Assembly (NCBI GenBank): GCA_945929845.1
Contig: CAMEON010000009.1
Span: 1-51,171 of the forward strand
Direction: 5' to 3'
Origin: an uncultured Clostridia bacterium
GTDB taxonomy: Bacteria; Bacillota; Clostridia; Oscillospirales; CAG-272
DNA length: 51,171 nucleotides
A program made the position numbers and the translations under genes. Of the stretch, positions 10,617 through 20,168 are shown in pieces. The notes beneath the pieces were generated by a model. The model was given only the letters and a program-made list of their open reading frames with translations. It did no database searches and had not been told where the DNA came from. Positions within the stretch are counted from its first letter, which is position 1. Every line of letters begins with the position of its first letter.

Positions 10617-10952
10617 TCACCGGAACAGGCGGGACAGACGACCCCGCTTGCCGCTCTGCCCGTCGGACGGGCGGCCATCCTCTGTATCCTCGTACAGTAC
10701 CCCGCACAGGATGCCGGTCACGGATACCACCCCGCCGGCGGTGTCCAGCACTGTGACACGGAGTCCCCGGCCTTCCAGCGTCATGCGGCCGCAGGATGTG
10801 ATCAGATCCACCATATTCTCGTCGAAGCTGACCACATCCCGCACACCCTTGACCGTCATTTCCTTCCGGTTCACTGCCCACAGGCTGTGGGTCTGACCCT
10901 TTTCCCCTGTGCTCTCGGCTGTTGTGCCTGTTACGCCTACCTGCTCCTTCAT
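10617..10952 (-). CDS. yabP: sporulation protein YabP
   Basis: MTVKGVRDVVSFDENMVDLITSCGRMTLEGRGLRVTVLD. Confidence 0.85.
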   Translation of the reverse strand: MKEQVGVTGTTAESTGEKGQTHSLWAVNRKEMTVKGVRDVVSFDENMVDLITSCGRMTLEGRGLRVTVLDTAGGVVSVTGILCGVLYEDTEDGRPSDGQSGKRGRLSRLFR

Positions 10953-11022
10953 ATCTGTCCCTCCGCATCATGGATTCACACCATTCTATGTGGAGAGGCA
11001 GGGGAATATGACAGGGGCGTGC

Positions 11023-11265
11023 TTACTCCAGTACCTGATACAGGGAGGAGGCATCCCCCTTGCCAACGGTCTCCTTGACATCCAGCACCCGGATCTTCAG
11101 TGTCCGGCCGCCGAAGGTGATCTCCACCACATCGCCGACCTTGACATCGTAGGACGCCTTGGCTGGGCGGCCGTTGACCGTCACATGGGCGGCGTCGCAG
11201 GCATCGTTGGCCACCGTGCGCCGCTTGATGATGCGGGAGACCTTCAGATACTTATCCAGACGCAT
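11023..11265 (-). CDS. rqcP: S4-domain RNA-binding protein (RqcP/YabO)
   Basis: MRLDKYLKVSRIIKRRTVANDACDAAHVTVNGRPAKASYDVKVGD. Confidence 0.9.
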   Translation of the reverse strand: MRLDKYLKVSRIIKRRTVANDACDAAHVTVNGRPAKASYDVKVGDVVEITFGGRTLKIRVLDVKETVGKGDASSLYQVLE

Positions 11266-11266
11266 G

Positions 11267-11539
11267 TCAGTTCAGATTCTCCTTGACGGACTTGGCGGAC
11301 ACGAAGGCCAGGTACTTATAGGCCGGCACATTGACAACTTCGCCGGTCTTGGGGTTGCGGCCCTTCCGTGCGGCCCGTGCCCGAACCTCAAAGGTGCCGA
11401 ATCCGGACAATTGCACTTTGTCGCCCTCCTTGAGGGTCTCCAGAATGGTCTCCTCAAACAGCTTCCAGGTCTCTCCGACCTGCTTCTGGGACAGCTGGCT
11501 CTTCTCGGCCACGGCCTTGATCAGTTGACTCTTGTTCAT
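11267..11539 (-). CDS. hup: HU family DNA-binding protein
   Basis: MNKSQLIKAVAEKSQLSQKQV...GFGTFEVRARAARKGRNPKTGE. Confidence 0.96.
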   Translation of the reverse strand: MNKSQLIKAVAEKSQLSQKQVGETWKLFEETILETLKEGDKVQLSGFGTFEVRARAARKGRNPKTGEVVNVPAYKYLAFVSAKSVKENLN

Positions 11540-11714
11540 GATACTATGACTCCAATCTTGTTCAAAAAAGTAGGGTGCCTGTATTATACCATATCGCTAT
11601 GAGAATTTCAAGTGGGAAAAGGGATTTTTCAAGGAAATTTTTATATTGGACTGTGATGTGGTCGTTGTTGCCGCTGAATGGTTCCTTCTCCGTCGGCAGG
11701 CATACATTCCGATG

Positions 11715-11745
11715 AAAAAAGCCCCCTGCCGGGGCAGGGGGAGCA
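11715..11745 (-). terminator. rho-independent terminator after lipoprotein gene
   Basis: rc CCCCCTGCCCCGGCAGGGGGCTTTTTT. Confidence 0.8.
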
Positions 11746-11770
11746 GGCTTGGCGAAGGTTACGGTACCGC

Positions 11771-12220
11771 TCAGACCTGCGCATACAGCCAGGTGGAGAA
11801 TGCGCTGGGCATATAGTAAGGCACGCCGTTGACAAGCCCGTAGATTAGGCCGTTTTCATCCTTGGTCAGCGGGTCGTCGCTTGCCGGAAAGACCGAAAGC
11901 GTCAGCGAGTCTGTCACAACCACACGGTAAGAAGGCTCTCCGTCAATGATCTTATCCGAGGGCACCTTGTGATCTCCCATGTTCCATCCGTCGAAGATGG
12001 CCTTGAAAGAAGCAATACTGCTTTCGTCTGTGACGGTCTTCCGGGGGGCATCCATGTTCTCCACATCACAGATCTTCAATTCCGTGACTGTGATACCCTG
12101 AAACAGCGAACTTTCGCCTGTGCTGACCCCATCATCGTTGGGTGTACAGGAGACAGCCCCTGTGAGAAGGACGGCACAAAGAAGGGTGAGCAGGGTAAGT
12201 AGTTTCACCGTTGATTTCAT
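11771..12220 (-). CDS. hypothetical lipoprotein
   Basis: MKSTVKLLTLLTLLCAVLLTGAVSC lipobox. Confidence 0.6.
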   Translation of the reverse strand: MKSTVKLLTLLTLLCAVLLTGAVSCTPNDDGVSTGESSLFQGITVTELKICDVENMDAPRKTVTDESSIASFKAIFDGWNMGDHKVPSDKIIDGEPSYRVVVTDSLTLSVFPASDDPLTKDENGLIYGLVNGVPYYMPSAFSTWLYAQV

Positions 12221-12310
12221 AAACCATACCTCCTTGGTTTGGGTAGTTTACATAATCATACCACAAATTCCGAAGGAAGTCAATACCATGGAAGAAAAAA
12301 ACAAAATATC

Positions 12311-12473
12311 AAGGAAACGCTGATTGAATGAGGTGGTGCAGATTCGGTACAGATTTTTTCGTCTGCGATTGCGAAAAACGCAAGATGTACTGGATGTACA
12401 TCCAGTTTTTCGGCAAGAAGCAGGCGGGAAAAGATGTGCCGAAGATATGCCGCCGAATCAATCAGCGGTTCCT
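12311..12473 (+). repeat. Family A hairpin repeat, copy A2
   Basis: AAGGAAACGCTGATTGAATGAGG...AATCAATCAGCGGTTCCT. Confidence 0.95.
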
Positions 12474-12504
12474 AAGATAACGCAAGCGTTCACAATTCCG
12501 CCCA

Positions 12505-12608
12505 AGCCTCCCTCAGTGAGGGAGGTGGCATCGCAAAGCGATGCCGGAGGGAGTACCACTCCCCCAGTCGCCTGCGGCGACAGCCCCCTCAAGGAGGGAG
12601 CCTCTTGA
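12505..12608. repeat. Repeat C: multi-hairpin element with CCTCCCTC/GAGGGAG termini
   Basis: CTCCCTCAGTGAGGGAG, GGCATCGCAAAGCGATGCC and GTCGCCTGCGGCGAC hairpins in tandem; right end GAGGGAGCC mirrors left end. Confidence 0.75.
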
Positions 12609-12694
12609 GGAGGGTTCCTTAAGGTACGGTACTCTGTCTGTATTCAAAATGTTTTGAAAGTTCCAGGCGTACTCCTCCTCCCCCTGCTGAACAG

Positions 12695-14839
12695 TCACGC
12701 TTCCCGGACGATCAGCGACTGACACCCGGCCAGCGACACCGTGGCGGTATGTCCGTCCGTGGCGGGGAGGAAGGTGCAGGGCACCGCCTCATCTGCCATG
12801 GGGTCATAGAGGACGGGATCCCGGAAGCCGGCAAAGGTCAATGTCAGCGTGACAGCCGTCTCGTTGGTGTTGCAGAGCAGGCAGGCACGGCCGGCGGCTG
12901 TGTCCCGGGTAAGAGCCAGCACGCCGGGGGTGGCGGCTTTACCTGCGGCACGGACGGCCAGGCGGGTAGCGTCCAGACCCTCAGCCAGGGCGGCGGGGGA
13001 AGCGTGGGTGGTGGCTGACGGAATGGGGGCAAAGAGCGGGTCGGCCACGGTCAGCACCGGCAGTCCGGCGGCACGCAGGCGGGACAGCAGGTCGGCCAGG
13101 GCGGGGGTGCAGACCATAGGCGGCAGGATCAGGGCCTGGGAGATCTCCCCGGAGGGGCTGACCAGACAGCCGTTCTCCACACGGCACCGGGAAAGTACCT
13201 CAAAGTCGGCAAAGTCAAAGTCTGTCTGCCGGTCAAGGAGGGCGTTCATAATGCCTTCCACCCCGGCCTGGCAGGCGTTTTCCTCCGGGGTGTAGCTGCC
13301 GTACTGGGCATCCGAGGGCTTGTGGTACATGCGGAAGGTCTCAATGGGGTAGTAGACCGTAACATCGCTGATGTGCCGCCCGGCCATGACCGCATCTATG
13401 CGGCCCAGGGCGGTGTTGTAGCGGTCATAGGTGCGCTCCTCCATGAAGTCCTCGCTGTAGTAGTAGGTGAAGGTGTCCACCCCCAGGGCATACTGGGCGC
13501 ACAGGGAGGCATACATCTGATCCTTTGTCACACGCCCGCCCTGGGCATGGGCGGACACCTCACTCATCACATGAGGCCGCCCGTAGGCGTGGGCCACCGA
13601 GGACACCAGCTTGGGGGTGAAGGCGTACCGGCGCACCACCGGCGGCAGGGAGTGCAGCATATCAATGCCGGGGGTGTGCATGTGCCTCAGCAGACTGAAA
13701 TAGTTGCCCTCAAAGACGGTATGGTACTTGATGTCGTCCTCCAGCAGGACATGACCGGAGAAGCTGACCTGGTGCCGCCCGCACCAGTCGGAGAGCTGGG
13801 AAAAGAAGCTCTGCTCGTACAGGTCGGACAGCAGGGTGTAATAGTCCAGACGGACGGCCTTGGCGTGGTCGGTGTCTCCCAGGAAGATACTGACCAACTC
13901 CGGCAAAAGGTCATAGCCGAAGCGGGAGCGGAAGGCATTCTCCACATCCCGCCCGTAGGACAGGACGGGGTAGAGGGGAATCTCCTTGTCGTAGGGGTCG
14001 TACACGGTGTTCGGCCACAGCCCGGCGTTGATGTAACAGCCCATGAAGGAAGGCTCATCGGTGAAGAACGCCTCGATCTTTCCGGGCTGGGGAACCGCCC
14101 GCCCGGCACCGGCGGTCATGTGGGAGGGAACGGCGGCGGCGTACTTCTCGTAGGTGTTGCGGATGAATTCCCGGATGGCGTCCGGGTTGGTCACATCCAC
14201 ATACCGGCGGCACTCCGACACATTGTGGACACAGTGGGTACCCTCATACAGCCGCTTGCGCACGAAGGCGCACAGGATGGCCGGGGCATCCGAGGAGTTC
14301 TTCAGGGTGACGGGAGACACCCCCAGATGGCAGTCCGCCTCCACCAGCGGCTGATAGGAACCGTCGGTGGCGGGGATGGGGGTACCGTCCGGATGGCAGG
14401 GGTAGACGGCGGCGTACAGAAAGTGCTGGTGCCCGTGGGGCAGGGGAACGGTCTTTTCCTCACCGGGAACCATAGGCTCCTTGACCAAGACCACAGCTGT
14501 GGCCTCAAAGTCCGGGTCTGCCTGAAGGGTCAGCCCCCCGGCACCGCCGCTGGGGTAGCCCTTTTCGTCGTAGATCCACAGCCGCATATCCAGCCGCTGA
14601 CACTCGTCAGCCAGGAAAGCGAACAGCTTCCACTCGGTCTCGTCCAGTGTGTAGTTGTGGAAGTTCACATTGGACACGACACCGCCGAAGCCCCGATCTT
14701 TCAGCATGGTCAGGTGGTCGGTGACAGCGGCACACAATTCCTCAAAGGTCATATCCGGACGGCGGGGGAAGCCGTGGACGATCTTCAGCGGGCGATTGGC
14801 TACAGCTACAGAGACAGAGGCAGAAACAGTTGTTTTCAT
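12695..14839 (-). CDS. glycoside hydrolase-like protein (GH106/alpha-L-rhamnosidase-like)
   Basis: 714 aa; AFFTDEPSFMG, SGHVLLEDDIKYHTVFEGNYF, MSEVSAHAQGGRVT; family assignment tentative. Confidence 0.55.
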   Translation of the reverse strand: MKTTVSASVSVAVANRPLKIVHGFPRRPDMTFEELCAAVTDHLTMLKDRGFGGVVSNVNFHNYTLDETEWKLFAFLADECQRLDMRLWIYDEKGYPSGGAGGLTLQADPDFEATAVVLVKEPMVPGEEKTVPLPHGHQHFLYAAVYPCHPDGTPIPATDGSYQPLVEADCHLGVSPVTLKNSSDAPAILCAFVRKRLYEGTHCVHNVSECRRYVDVTNPDAIREFIRNTYEKYAAAVPSHMTAGAGRAVPQPGKIEAFFTDEPSFMGCYINAGLWPNTVYDPYDKEIPLYPVLSYGRDVENAFRSRFGYDLLPELVSIFLGDTDHAKAVRLDYYTLLSDLYEQSFFSQLSDWCGRHQVSFSGHVLLEDDIKYHTVFEGNYFSLLRHMHTPGIDMLHSLPPVVRRYAFTPKLVSSVAHAYGRPHVMSEVSAHAQGGRVTKDQMYASLCAQYALGVDTFTYYYSEDFMEERTYDRYNTALGRIDAVMAGRHISDVTVYYPIETFRMYHKPSDAQYGSYTPEENACQAGVEGIMNALLDRQTDFDFADFEVLSRCRVENGCLVSPSGEISQALILPPMVCTPALADLLSRLRAAGLPVLTVADPLFAPIPSATTHASPAALAEGLDATRLAVRAAGKAATPGVLALTRDTAAGRACLLCNTNETAVTLTLTFAGFRDPVLYDPMADEAVPCTFLPATDGHTATVSLAGCQSLIVREA

Positions 14840-14877
14840 GGGAAACCTCCGAAATAGTATTCATTATGGAAGGATCT

Positions 14878-15999
14878 TCAGATGGTGACGGTCTCTCCGT
14901 CCTGGTTGGTGAAGGTGTGGGTGATGACCCCGTCCCGGCAGACCACACAGGTGCCGGTGTACTGCCCGGGGATCCAGGTGTCCTGACCCCGTGCGGGGTG
15001 GGCGTTCATGGTGGCGCAGAGCAGGGTAGGGAAGGCAGGCTTTTCCACTCCGTCGTAGACAGCGGGGCTCAACACATCCAGGCAGTGGTTGTGTCCGCAC
15101 AGCAGTACCTGAATGCCGATGCGGTTGAGCAGGCTGACCCACTGGGCATATATTTCCGGCGTGGTCTTGGAGAAAGCGTGCCGGGAGTCAAGGAAGGGCA
15201 TATGGCATATGGCGATGCGGTAGCGGATGCCCTCGGCTTCGTACTCATTCTCCCTGTTGGCGATGAGGGAGGACAGGTAGGCGGTCTGCGCCTGCCGGAA
15301 GCCGGGAAAGTCGCAGACACCGCCGTACTCAATGCTGGCATCCGGCTTGTCCTCCCCCGCATCCAGCACCACGCCCCATACCGGCCCCTGCCGGAAGGAG
15401 TAAAAGGTAGTGCCGTCCCGGGTGGGCACATAGTCGGTCAGACGCTCGGCCCGGTGCCCCCGGGTGTCGTGGTTGCCCCGGGCGTAGATCACCGGGCGGG
15501 TGCCGCCGGTGACGGCGGACGCCAGACGGTGCATGGTGGTGATCATATCCTCCGTGTCGGCGGAGTCCCCGATGTCCCCATTCAGGATCAGCAACTGGTT
15601 CCCGGGGATTGCCGTGGCCGCACGGGCTGGGGTATTCCCGTCCCCGTGGGTGTCGGCCAGCACATACATCTGCACCGGCAGGTCAGGGTCTTTCGGCACC
15701 GGGCAGAAGGCATAGGTATAGGTCTGGGTTGGCTCCGGCTTGGGATAGTAGTTGCAGTGGTCGGCCAGCGGGGCCAGGTTGACGGTGTACTGCCCGGCGG
15801 CATCCAGGGCCTCCCCGGGCACTCTGATCTTATGCACCGGGGTATCCGTGCGCATGACCCCGTTGTTGTTGTCGGTGTAGGTCACACCGGACACCGTGAC
15901 GGAGGCCAGGGCGTTCCGGTCGCACAGCAGGATGATCTCATAGTCACGCTCCACACAGCATACCGCCGGGTGGCAGACAAGGCAACGGTTTTCTTCCAC
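14878..15999 (-). CDS. metallophosphoesterase
   Basis: LADTHGDGN, LNGDIGDSADTED, YARGNHDTRG, LCGHNHCL motifs. Confidence 0.9.
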   Translation of the reverse strand: MEENRCLVCHPAVCCVERDYEIILLCDRNALASVTVSGVTYTDNNNGVMRTDTPVHKIRVPGEALDAAGQYTVNLAPLADHCNYYPKPEPTQTYTYAFCPVPKDPDLPVQMYVLADTHGDGNTPARAATAIPGNQLLILNGDIGDSADTEDMITTMHRLASAVTGGTRPVIYARGNHDTRGHRAERLTDYVPTRDGTTFYSFRQGPVWGVVLDAGEDKPDASIEYGGVCDFPGFRQAQTAYLSSLIANRENEYEAEGIRYRIAICHMPFLDSRHAFSKTTPEIYAQWVSLLNRIGIQVLLCGHNHCLDVLSPAVYDGVEKPAFPTLLCATMNAHPARGQDTWIPGQYTGTCVVCRDGVITHTFTNQDGETVTI

Positions 16000-16002
16000 G
16001 GT

Positions 16003-16269
16003 TCAGTCCTCCTTGCCCCCGGCGTTCTCTTCCGGTCTTCTATCCCCCCGCATCTCCTCACCGGCAGTGTCCCGGTAGGGGGAGAGGTCTATGGCGGCCA
16101 GTGCCGCCTGGCTGATCCGACCCTTGGTCTTCTCGAAATACTGAATGTTGTTGCGGAGCATGAAGGTAAACTGGTTGTTGGGCGTGCGGCCCTCGGCCTG
16201 TGCGATATAGATCAGCTTGCGGGCAAGCTCCTCGGACAGCCGCACGGGGACGGTGTAATTCTGTTTCAT
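16003..16269 (-). CDS. small Arc/ribbon-helix-helix-like protein
   Basis: MKQNYTVPVRLSEELARKLIYIAQAEGRTPNNQFTFMLRNNI. Confidence 0.55.
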   Translation of the reverse strand: MKQNYTVPVRLSEELARKLIYIAQAEGRTPNNQFTFMLRNNIQYFEKTKGRISQAALAAIDLSPYRDTAGEEMRGDRRPEENAGGKED

Positions 16270-16378
16270 AAGTATGAAAGCCCTTTCCTATGTTCATCAT
16301 GCCTGTTGAGGCATGGTATCAATGATCCTCTGCGCCGGGGGTGCCGGTACAGGAAATACGGGGATGCCGCTGCAACTG

Positions 16379-16921
16379 TTACCGGGACACCTCCGTCACC
16401 ACCGTGACCGGGTTGTAGAACCGCAGGATCTGGAGGGCTTTCTTGGTGGCCTCAAAGTACACCACCTGATCCTCCCCCTCCTGATCGAACACCGCATAGT
16501 ACATATCCGGCGCATCCAGGGAGGACACGAAAATGTAGTCCTTTTTCAATCCCCGGTTCTCCAGCCGTGCGCAGGCGGCCTCGTCGTAGGGGGCGATCTC
16601 CTTCATGTCCTTGATGCAGACCTCCAGCTTCTTCTTCTTGGAGCGGCCGCCGTAGATGACGGTGAAGGTCATGTACCCGGAGGTCATGGAGTACTCATAC
16701 TCTTGGGACAGGTAACGCCAGGTGAAGAAGATCAGGATCCACTCAAAAATGGGCAGGACAGCAACAAATTGCGGGATATGCAGGACACACAAAGTTGCGA
16801 AAACAGCAAGGAAGAACAGCACATACCCGACCACAGCCAATATCCGGTACAGATTGACCTTCCCCTCCTTCTTCTGGGAGACCACAAACTCGTAGGTGTT
16901 GAATTCATTCATAAAAAGCAC
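16379..16921 (-). CDS. hypothetical membrane protein
   Basis: 180 aa with two TM segments after FVVSQKKEGK. Confidence 0.6.
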   Translation of the reverse strand: MLFMNEFNTYEFVVSQKKEGKVNLYRILAVVGYVLFFLAVFATLCVLHIPQFVAVLPIFEWILIFFTWRYLSQEYEYSMTSGYMTFTVIYGGRSKKKKLEVCIKDMKEIAPYDEAACARLENRGLKKDYIFVSSLDAPDMYYAVFDQEGEDQVVYFEATKKALQILRFYNPVTVVTEVSR

Positions 16922-17040
16922 CAGTCCTTACGGCATAGATTTCACAGCGCCCCTATTATAGCATACCCTCCCGGAATTTTCAATAAGAATGCGAAATATT
17001 TTGGCCTGCTTTCTCGTATAAGGGTTACAGTTCAGATGTT

Positions 17041-17204
17041 AAGGAAACGCTGATTGAATGAGGTGGTACAGATTCGGTACAGATTTTTTTGCCTGCGATT
17101 GCGAAAAACTCAAGATGTACTGGATGTACATCGAGTTTTTCGGCAAGAAGCAGGCGGGAAAAGATGTGCCGAAGATGTGCCGCCGAATCAATCAGCGGTT
17201 CCTT
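17041..17204 (+). repeat. Family A hairpin repeat, copy A3
   Basis: AAGGAAACGCTGATTGAATGAGG...AATCAATCAGCGGTTCCTT. Confidence 0.95.
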
Positions 17205-17260
17205 AATCGTGATTTATCTGCGCTTTCCCATACCCCGCATAGCTTTTCGGCTTGGGCTTT

Positions 17261-17315
17261 GCCCCATCCCCCCGGCCCCCTTCCCCGGCGGGGAAGGGGG
17301 CCGGGGGGATGGGGC
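17261..17315. repeat. Repeat D: 26-bp perfect GC-rich inverted repeat, 3-nt loop
   Basis: GCCCCATCCCCCCGGCCCCCTTCCCC-GGC-GGGGAAGGGGGCCGGGGGGATGGGGC; core recurs at 46463-46487. Confidence 0.95.
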
Positions 17316-17422
17316 TAATAGATTTATGGCATGAATGGAACGAACTGGATGCATTCCGGACATGTATTTGAATCGTAACGACAGTCCGGCTACCCTGAAG
17401 GAACTGGTCTGTGATATGGAAA

Positions 17423-17447
17423 GGAGCGGGGCCCCTCACCCCGCTCC
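17423..17447 (-). terminator. putative terminator hairpin
   Basis: GGAGCGGGG...CCCCGCTCC downstream of the 17479-17964 minus-strand ORF. Confidence 0.55.
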
Positions 17448-17478
17448 GACTGTAGGAACACTGTGTGATACCCGGGAA

Positions 17479-17964
17479 TCAGACAGACCGCACCCCCGCC
17501 AACGCACGCTGTACATCCTCCGATGCAAAGACTGAAAGAATATCTGCCTGGGGATCCTGCGCCCGATCAAGGGAGAGGCAGACGGCCAGCTGAACCAGGC
17601 CGTCCCGGTTTCCGGGGAGGTCGAACCGGGCCTCGTAGTGCTGGAACCGGTCATGCTCGGTGGCATAGAAGACTTCATAACCAGCCAGGCCGCCCCGATT
17701 GCAGGGGCGGATGTCCGAAAGCGTTTTGTACCCACTGTCCCCCAGCAGGAACATCAGCTCCTCCTGGGCGGCGGCAGCCTCGGTTTCCCCTATGTACGAG
17801 AGCGTATACAACCCGTCCGGGCTTTCAAACTGACATCTGTTGCGCATGCCGACCCGACCCATGCAGGGATCCGGGTCACAGGAAAGCACCATACCCTCCG
17901 GCAAACAGACAGAAGCAGATCCGAAGAGCAAACAACCGTTTTGAATTCTGATCATTTTGAACAA
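17479..17964 (-). CDS. hypothetical protein
   Basis: 161-aa ORF without strong antisense competitor; no family recognised. Confidence 0.5.
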   Translation of the reverse strand: MFKMIRIQNGCLLFGSASVCLPEGMVLSCDPDPCMGRVGMRNRCQFESPDGLYTLSYIGETEAAAAQEELMFLLGDSGYKTLSDIRPCNRGGLAGYEVFYATEHDRFQHYEARFDLPGNRDGLVQLAVCLSLDRAQDPQADILSVFASEDVQRALAGVRSV

Positions 17965-18184
17965 TCCTCCGAATTTTCAATTTGCCGTAGTGAGCGGCGG
18001 CAAGCGACAGTATACCACAAAGCGTTTGTCGAATTCTGCTGGAATATGGGTGATGAAAAAATTTTTTGCCTGAGATTCCATAAAAATGGTATAAAATGTA
18101 ATACAACACCGGATGCGCATGTGGCATCCCTGTCAAGCGACTGCAAAAAGAACGAAAATTTCACCGGAAATTCATATTTTCCTA

Positions 18185-18213
18185 TTGAATAGTTGGCCGG
18201 TTTGTAGTATAAT
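18185..18213 (+). promoter_or_regulatory. sigmaA-type promoter for ACT/PFL genes
   Basis: TTGAAT - 17 bp - TATAAT. Confidence 0.75.
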
Positions 18214-18255
18214 ATTGTAGAATCAGTAAATGTTAGAAAAGGGAGACTTTACTTC

Positions 18256-18525
18256 GTGAAAGCCGTAATCACCGTGACCGGGAAGGACAGCGTGGGCATC
18301 ATTGCCAAGGTGGCGTCAGCCTGTGCCGCCTATGATGCCAACATCCTGGATATTTCCCAGAGCGTCATGAAGGAATACTTTGCCATGATCATGCTGGCCG
18401 ACATCGACCGGCTGAATGTGGATTTCACCGAATTTGTAGACAAGCTGGCCGCCCTGGGCAGGGAGCAGGGACTGGACATCCATACCATGCATGAGGATAT
18501 CTTCCAGGCCATGCACCATGTGTGA
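18256..18525 (+). CDS. ACT domain protein (UPF0237)
   Basis: [38 protein letters not shown]. Confidence 0.92.
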   Translation: MKAVITVTGKDSVGIIAKVASACAAYDANILDISQSVMKEYFAMIMLADIDRLNVDFTEFVDKLAALGREQGLDIHTMHEDIFQAMHHV

Positions 18526-18536
18526 GGATCGGCCAT

Positions 18537-19895
18537 ATGCTTGAAACGAAAGACATACTGGAAACCATCCAGATGATCCGGCAGGAGAATCTGGACATAC
18601 GCACCATCACCATGGGCATCTCGCTGTATGACTGCGTCAGCGACGACGAGGATCGCCTGTGTCAGAAAATATATGACAAGATCACGAAAAAGGCCGAACA
18701 CCTTGTACAGACCGGCTGTGACATAGAGAAAAAGTACGGCGTCCCGATTGTGAACAAGCGGGTGTCGGTCACGCCCATCTCCCTTGTGGCAGGGGGCGTG
18801 TCGGCAGAGGGGTGCCTGAAGGTAGCCCATGCCCTCCAGCGGGCGGCAGATACCGTGGGTGTCAACTTCATCGGTGGATTCTCCGCCTTGGTTCACAAGG
18901 GCCTGACGGACAGCGACCGCAACCTGATCTCCGTGATCCCGCAGGCTCTGGCCGAGACCAGCTTGGTCTGCTCCTCGGTCAATGTGGCCACCACCAAGGC
19001 CGGCATCAACATGGATGCCATCCGGCTGATGGGTCACACCATCAAGGAGACCGCCGCCCTGACCGCTGACCGGGATTCCATCGGCTGTGCCAAGCTGGTG
19101 GTCTTTGCCAATGTGCCGGAGGATAACCCCTTCATGGCCGGTGCCTTCCACGGCGTGGGAGAGCCGGAGACGGTCATCAATGTGGGCGTGTCCGGGCCGG
19201 GCGTGGTCAGCTCCGCCATTGAGCGAGCCGGGGACTGCGACCTGTCGGAGCTGGCCGAGCTGATCAAGAAGACCGCCTTCAAGATCACCCGGGTGGGTCA
19301 ACTGGTGGCCAACGAGGCGGCCCGAAAACTGGGTGTGCCCTTTGGCATTGTGGATCTTTCGCTGGCCCCTACCCCGGCCATCGGGGACTCCGTGGCGTTG
19401 ATCCTGGAGGATATGGGTCTGGAGAGCTGCGGTGCTCACGGCACCACGGCTGCCCTGGCTATGCTCAACGACGCGGTGAAGAAGGGCGGTGTCATGGCTT
19501 CCGGCCATGTGGGCGGCCTGTCCGGGGCCTTCATCCCGGTGTCTGAGGACGCAGGCATGATCGCCGCAGTGGAGAGAGGTGCCCTGTCCATCGAGAAGCT
19601 GGAGGCCATGACCGCTGTCTGCTCGGTGGGGCTGGACATGATCGCCGTGCCCGGAGACACGCCGGAGGATGTGATCTGCGGCGTCATCGCCGATGAAATT
19701 TCCATCGGCGTGGCCAACACCAAGACGACGGCCGTCCGGGTGATCCCTGCTGTGGGCAAGACGGTGGGAGACTCGGTGGATTTCGGCGGACTTTTGGGCC
19801 GTGCACCCATCCTGCCCCTGCGGCCGTGGTCGCCATCCCGGTTCATTTCCCGGGGCGGGCGGATCCCGGCTCCCATACACAGCCTGAAGAACTGA
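18537..19895 (+). CDS. PFL family protein (UPF0210/DUF711)
   Basis: [25 protein letters not shown]; paired with ACT protein. Confidence 0.92.
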   Translation: MLETKDILETIQMIRQENLDIRTITMGISLYDCVSDDEDRLCQKIYDKITKKAEHLVQTGCDIEKKYGVPIVNKRVSVTPISLVAGGVSAEGCLKVAHALQRAADTVGVNFIGGFSALVHKGLTDSDRNLISVIPQALAETSLVCSSVNVATTKAGINMDAIRLMGHTIKETAALTADRDSIGCAKLVVFANVPEDNPFMAGAFHGVGEPETVINVGVSGPGVVSSAIERAGDCDLSELAELIKKTAFKITRVGQLVANEAARKLGVPFGIVDLSLAPTPAIGDSVALILEDMGLESCGAHGTTAALAMLNDAVKKGGVMASGHVGGLSGAFIPVSEDAGMIAAVERGALSIEKLEAMTAVCSVGLDMIAVPGDTPEDVICGVIADEISIGVANTKTTAVRVIPAVGKTVGDSVDFGGLLGRAPILPLRPWSPSRFISRGGRIPAPIHSLKN

Positions 19896-19975
19896 CGGCA
19901 GAAGCCTGCCAGCCTGCGGCTTACTGGCCTGGGGTTGTTGCAGTCCCTGCCTGACGGATAAGACACACGAATCCT

Positions 19976-20138
19976 AAGGAACCACTGATTGATTCGGCGG
20001 CACATCTTCGGCACATCTTTTCCCGCCTGCTTCTTGCCGAAAAACTGGATGTACATCCAGTACATCTTGCGTTTTTCGCAATCGCAGACGAAAAAACCTG
20101 TACCGAATCTGCACCACCTCATTCAATCAGTGTTTCCC
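19976..20138 (-). repeat. Family A hairpin repeat, copy A4
   Basis: AAGGAACCACTGATTGATTCGG...CATTCAATCAGTGTTTCCC. Confidence 0.95.
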
Positions 20139-20168
20139 AAAAATTTTTCAACAGAAAGGAATAAATGT

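Noticed and set aside
13322-14857. 511-aa plus-strand ORF antisense to GH-like gene, and 14830-16407 (525 aa)
   Set aside because: Shadow ORFs of the minus-strand GH-like and metallophosphoesterase genes; low-complexity G/V/H composition.
17965-18255. Hidden Family B copy in the fifth divergent gap (17964/18256)
   Set aside because: No GTTACAGTTCA termini or B internal blocks found; counted as the one divergent gap without B.
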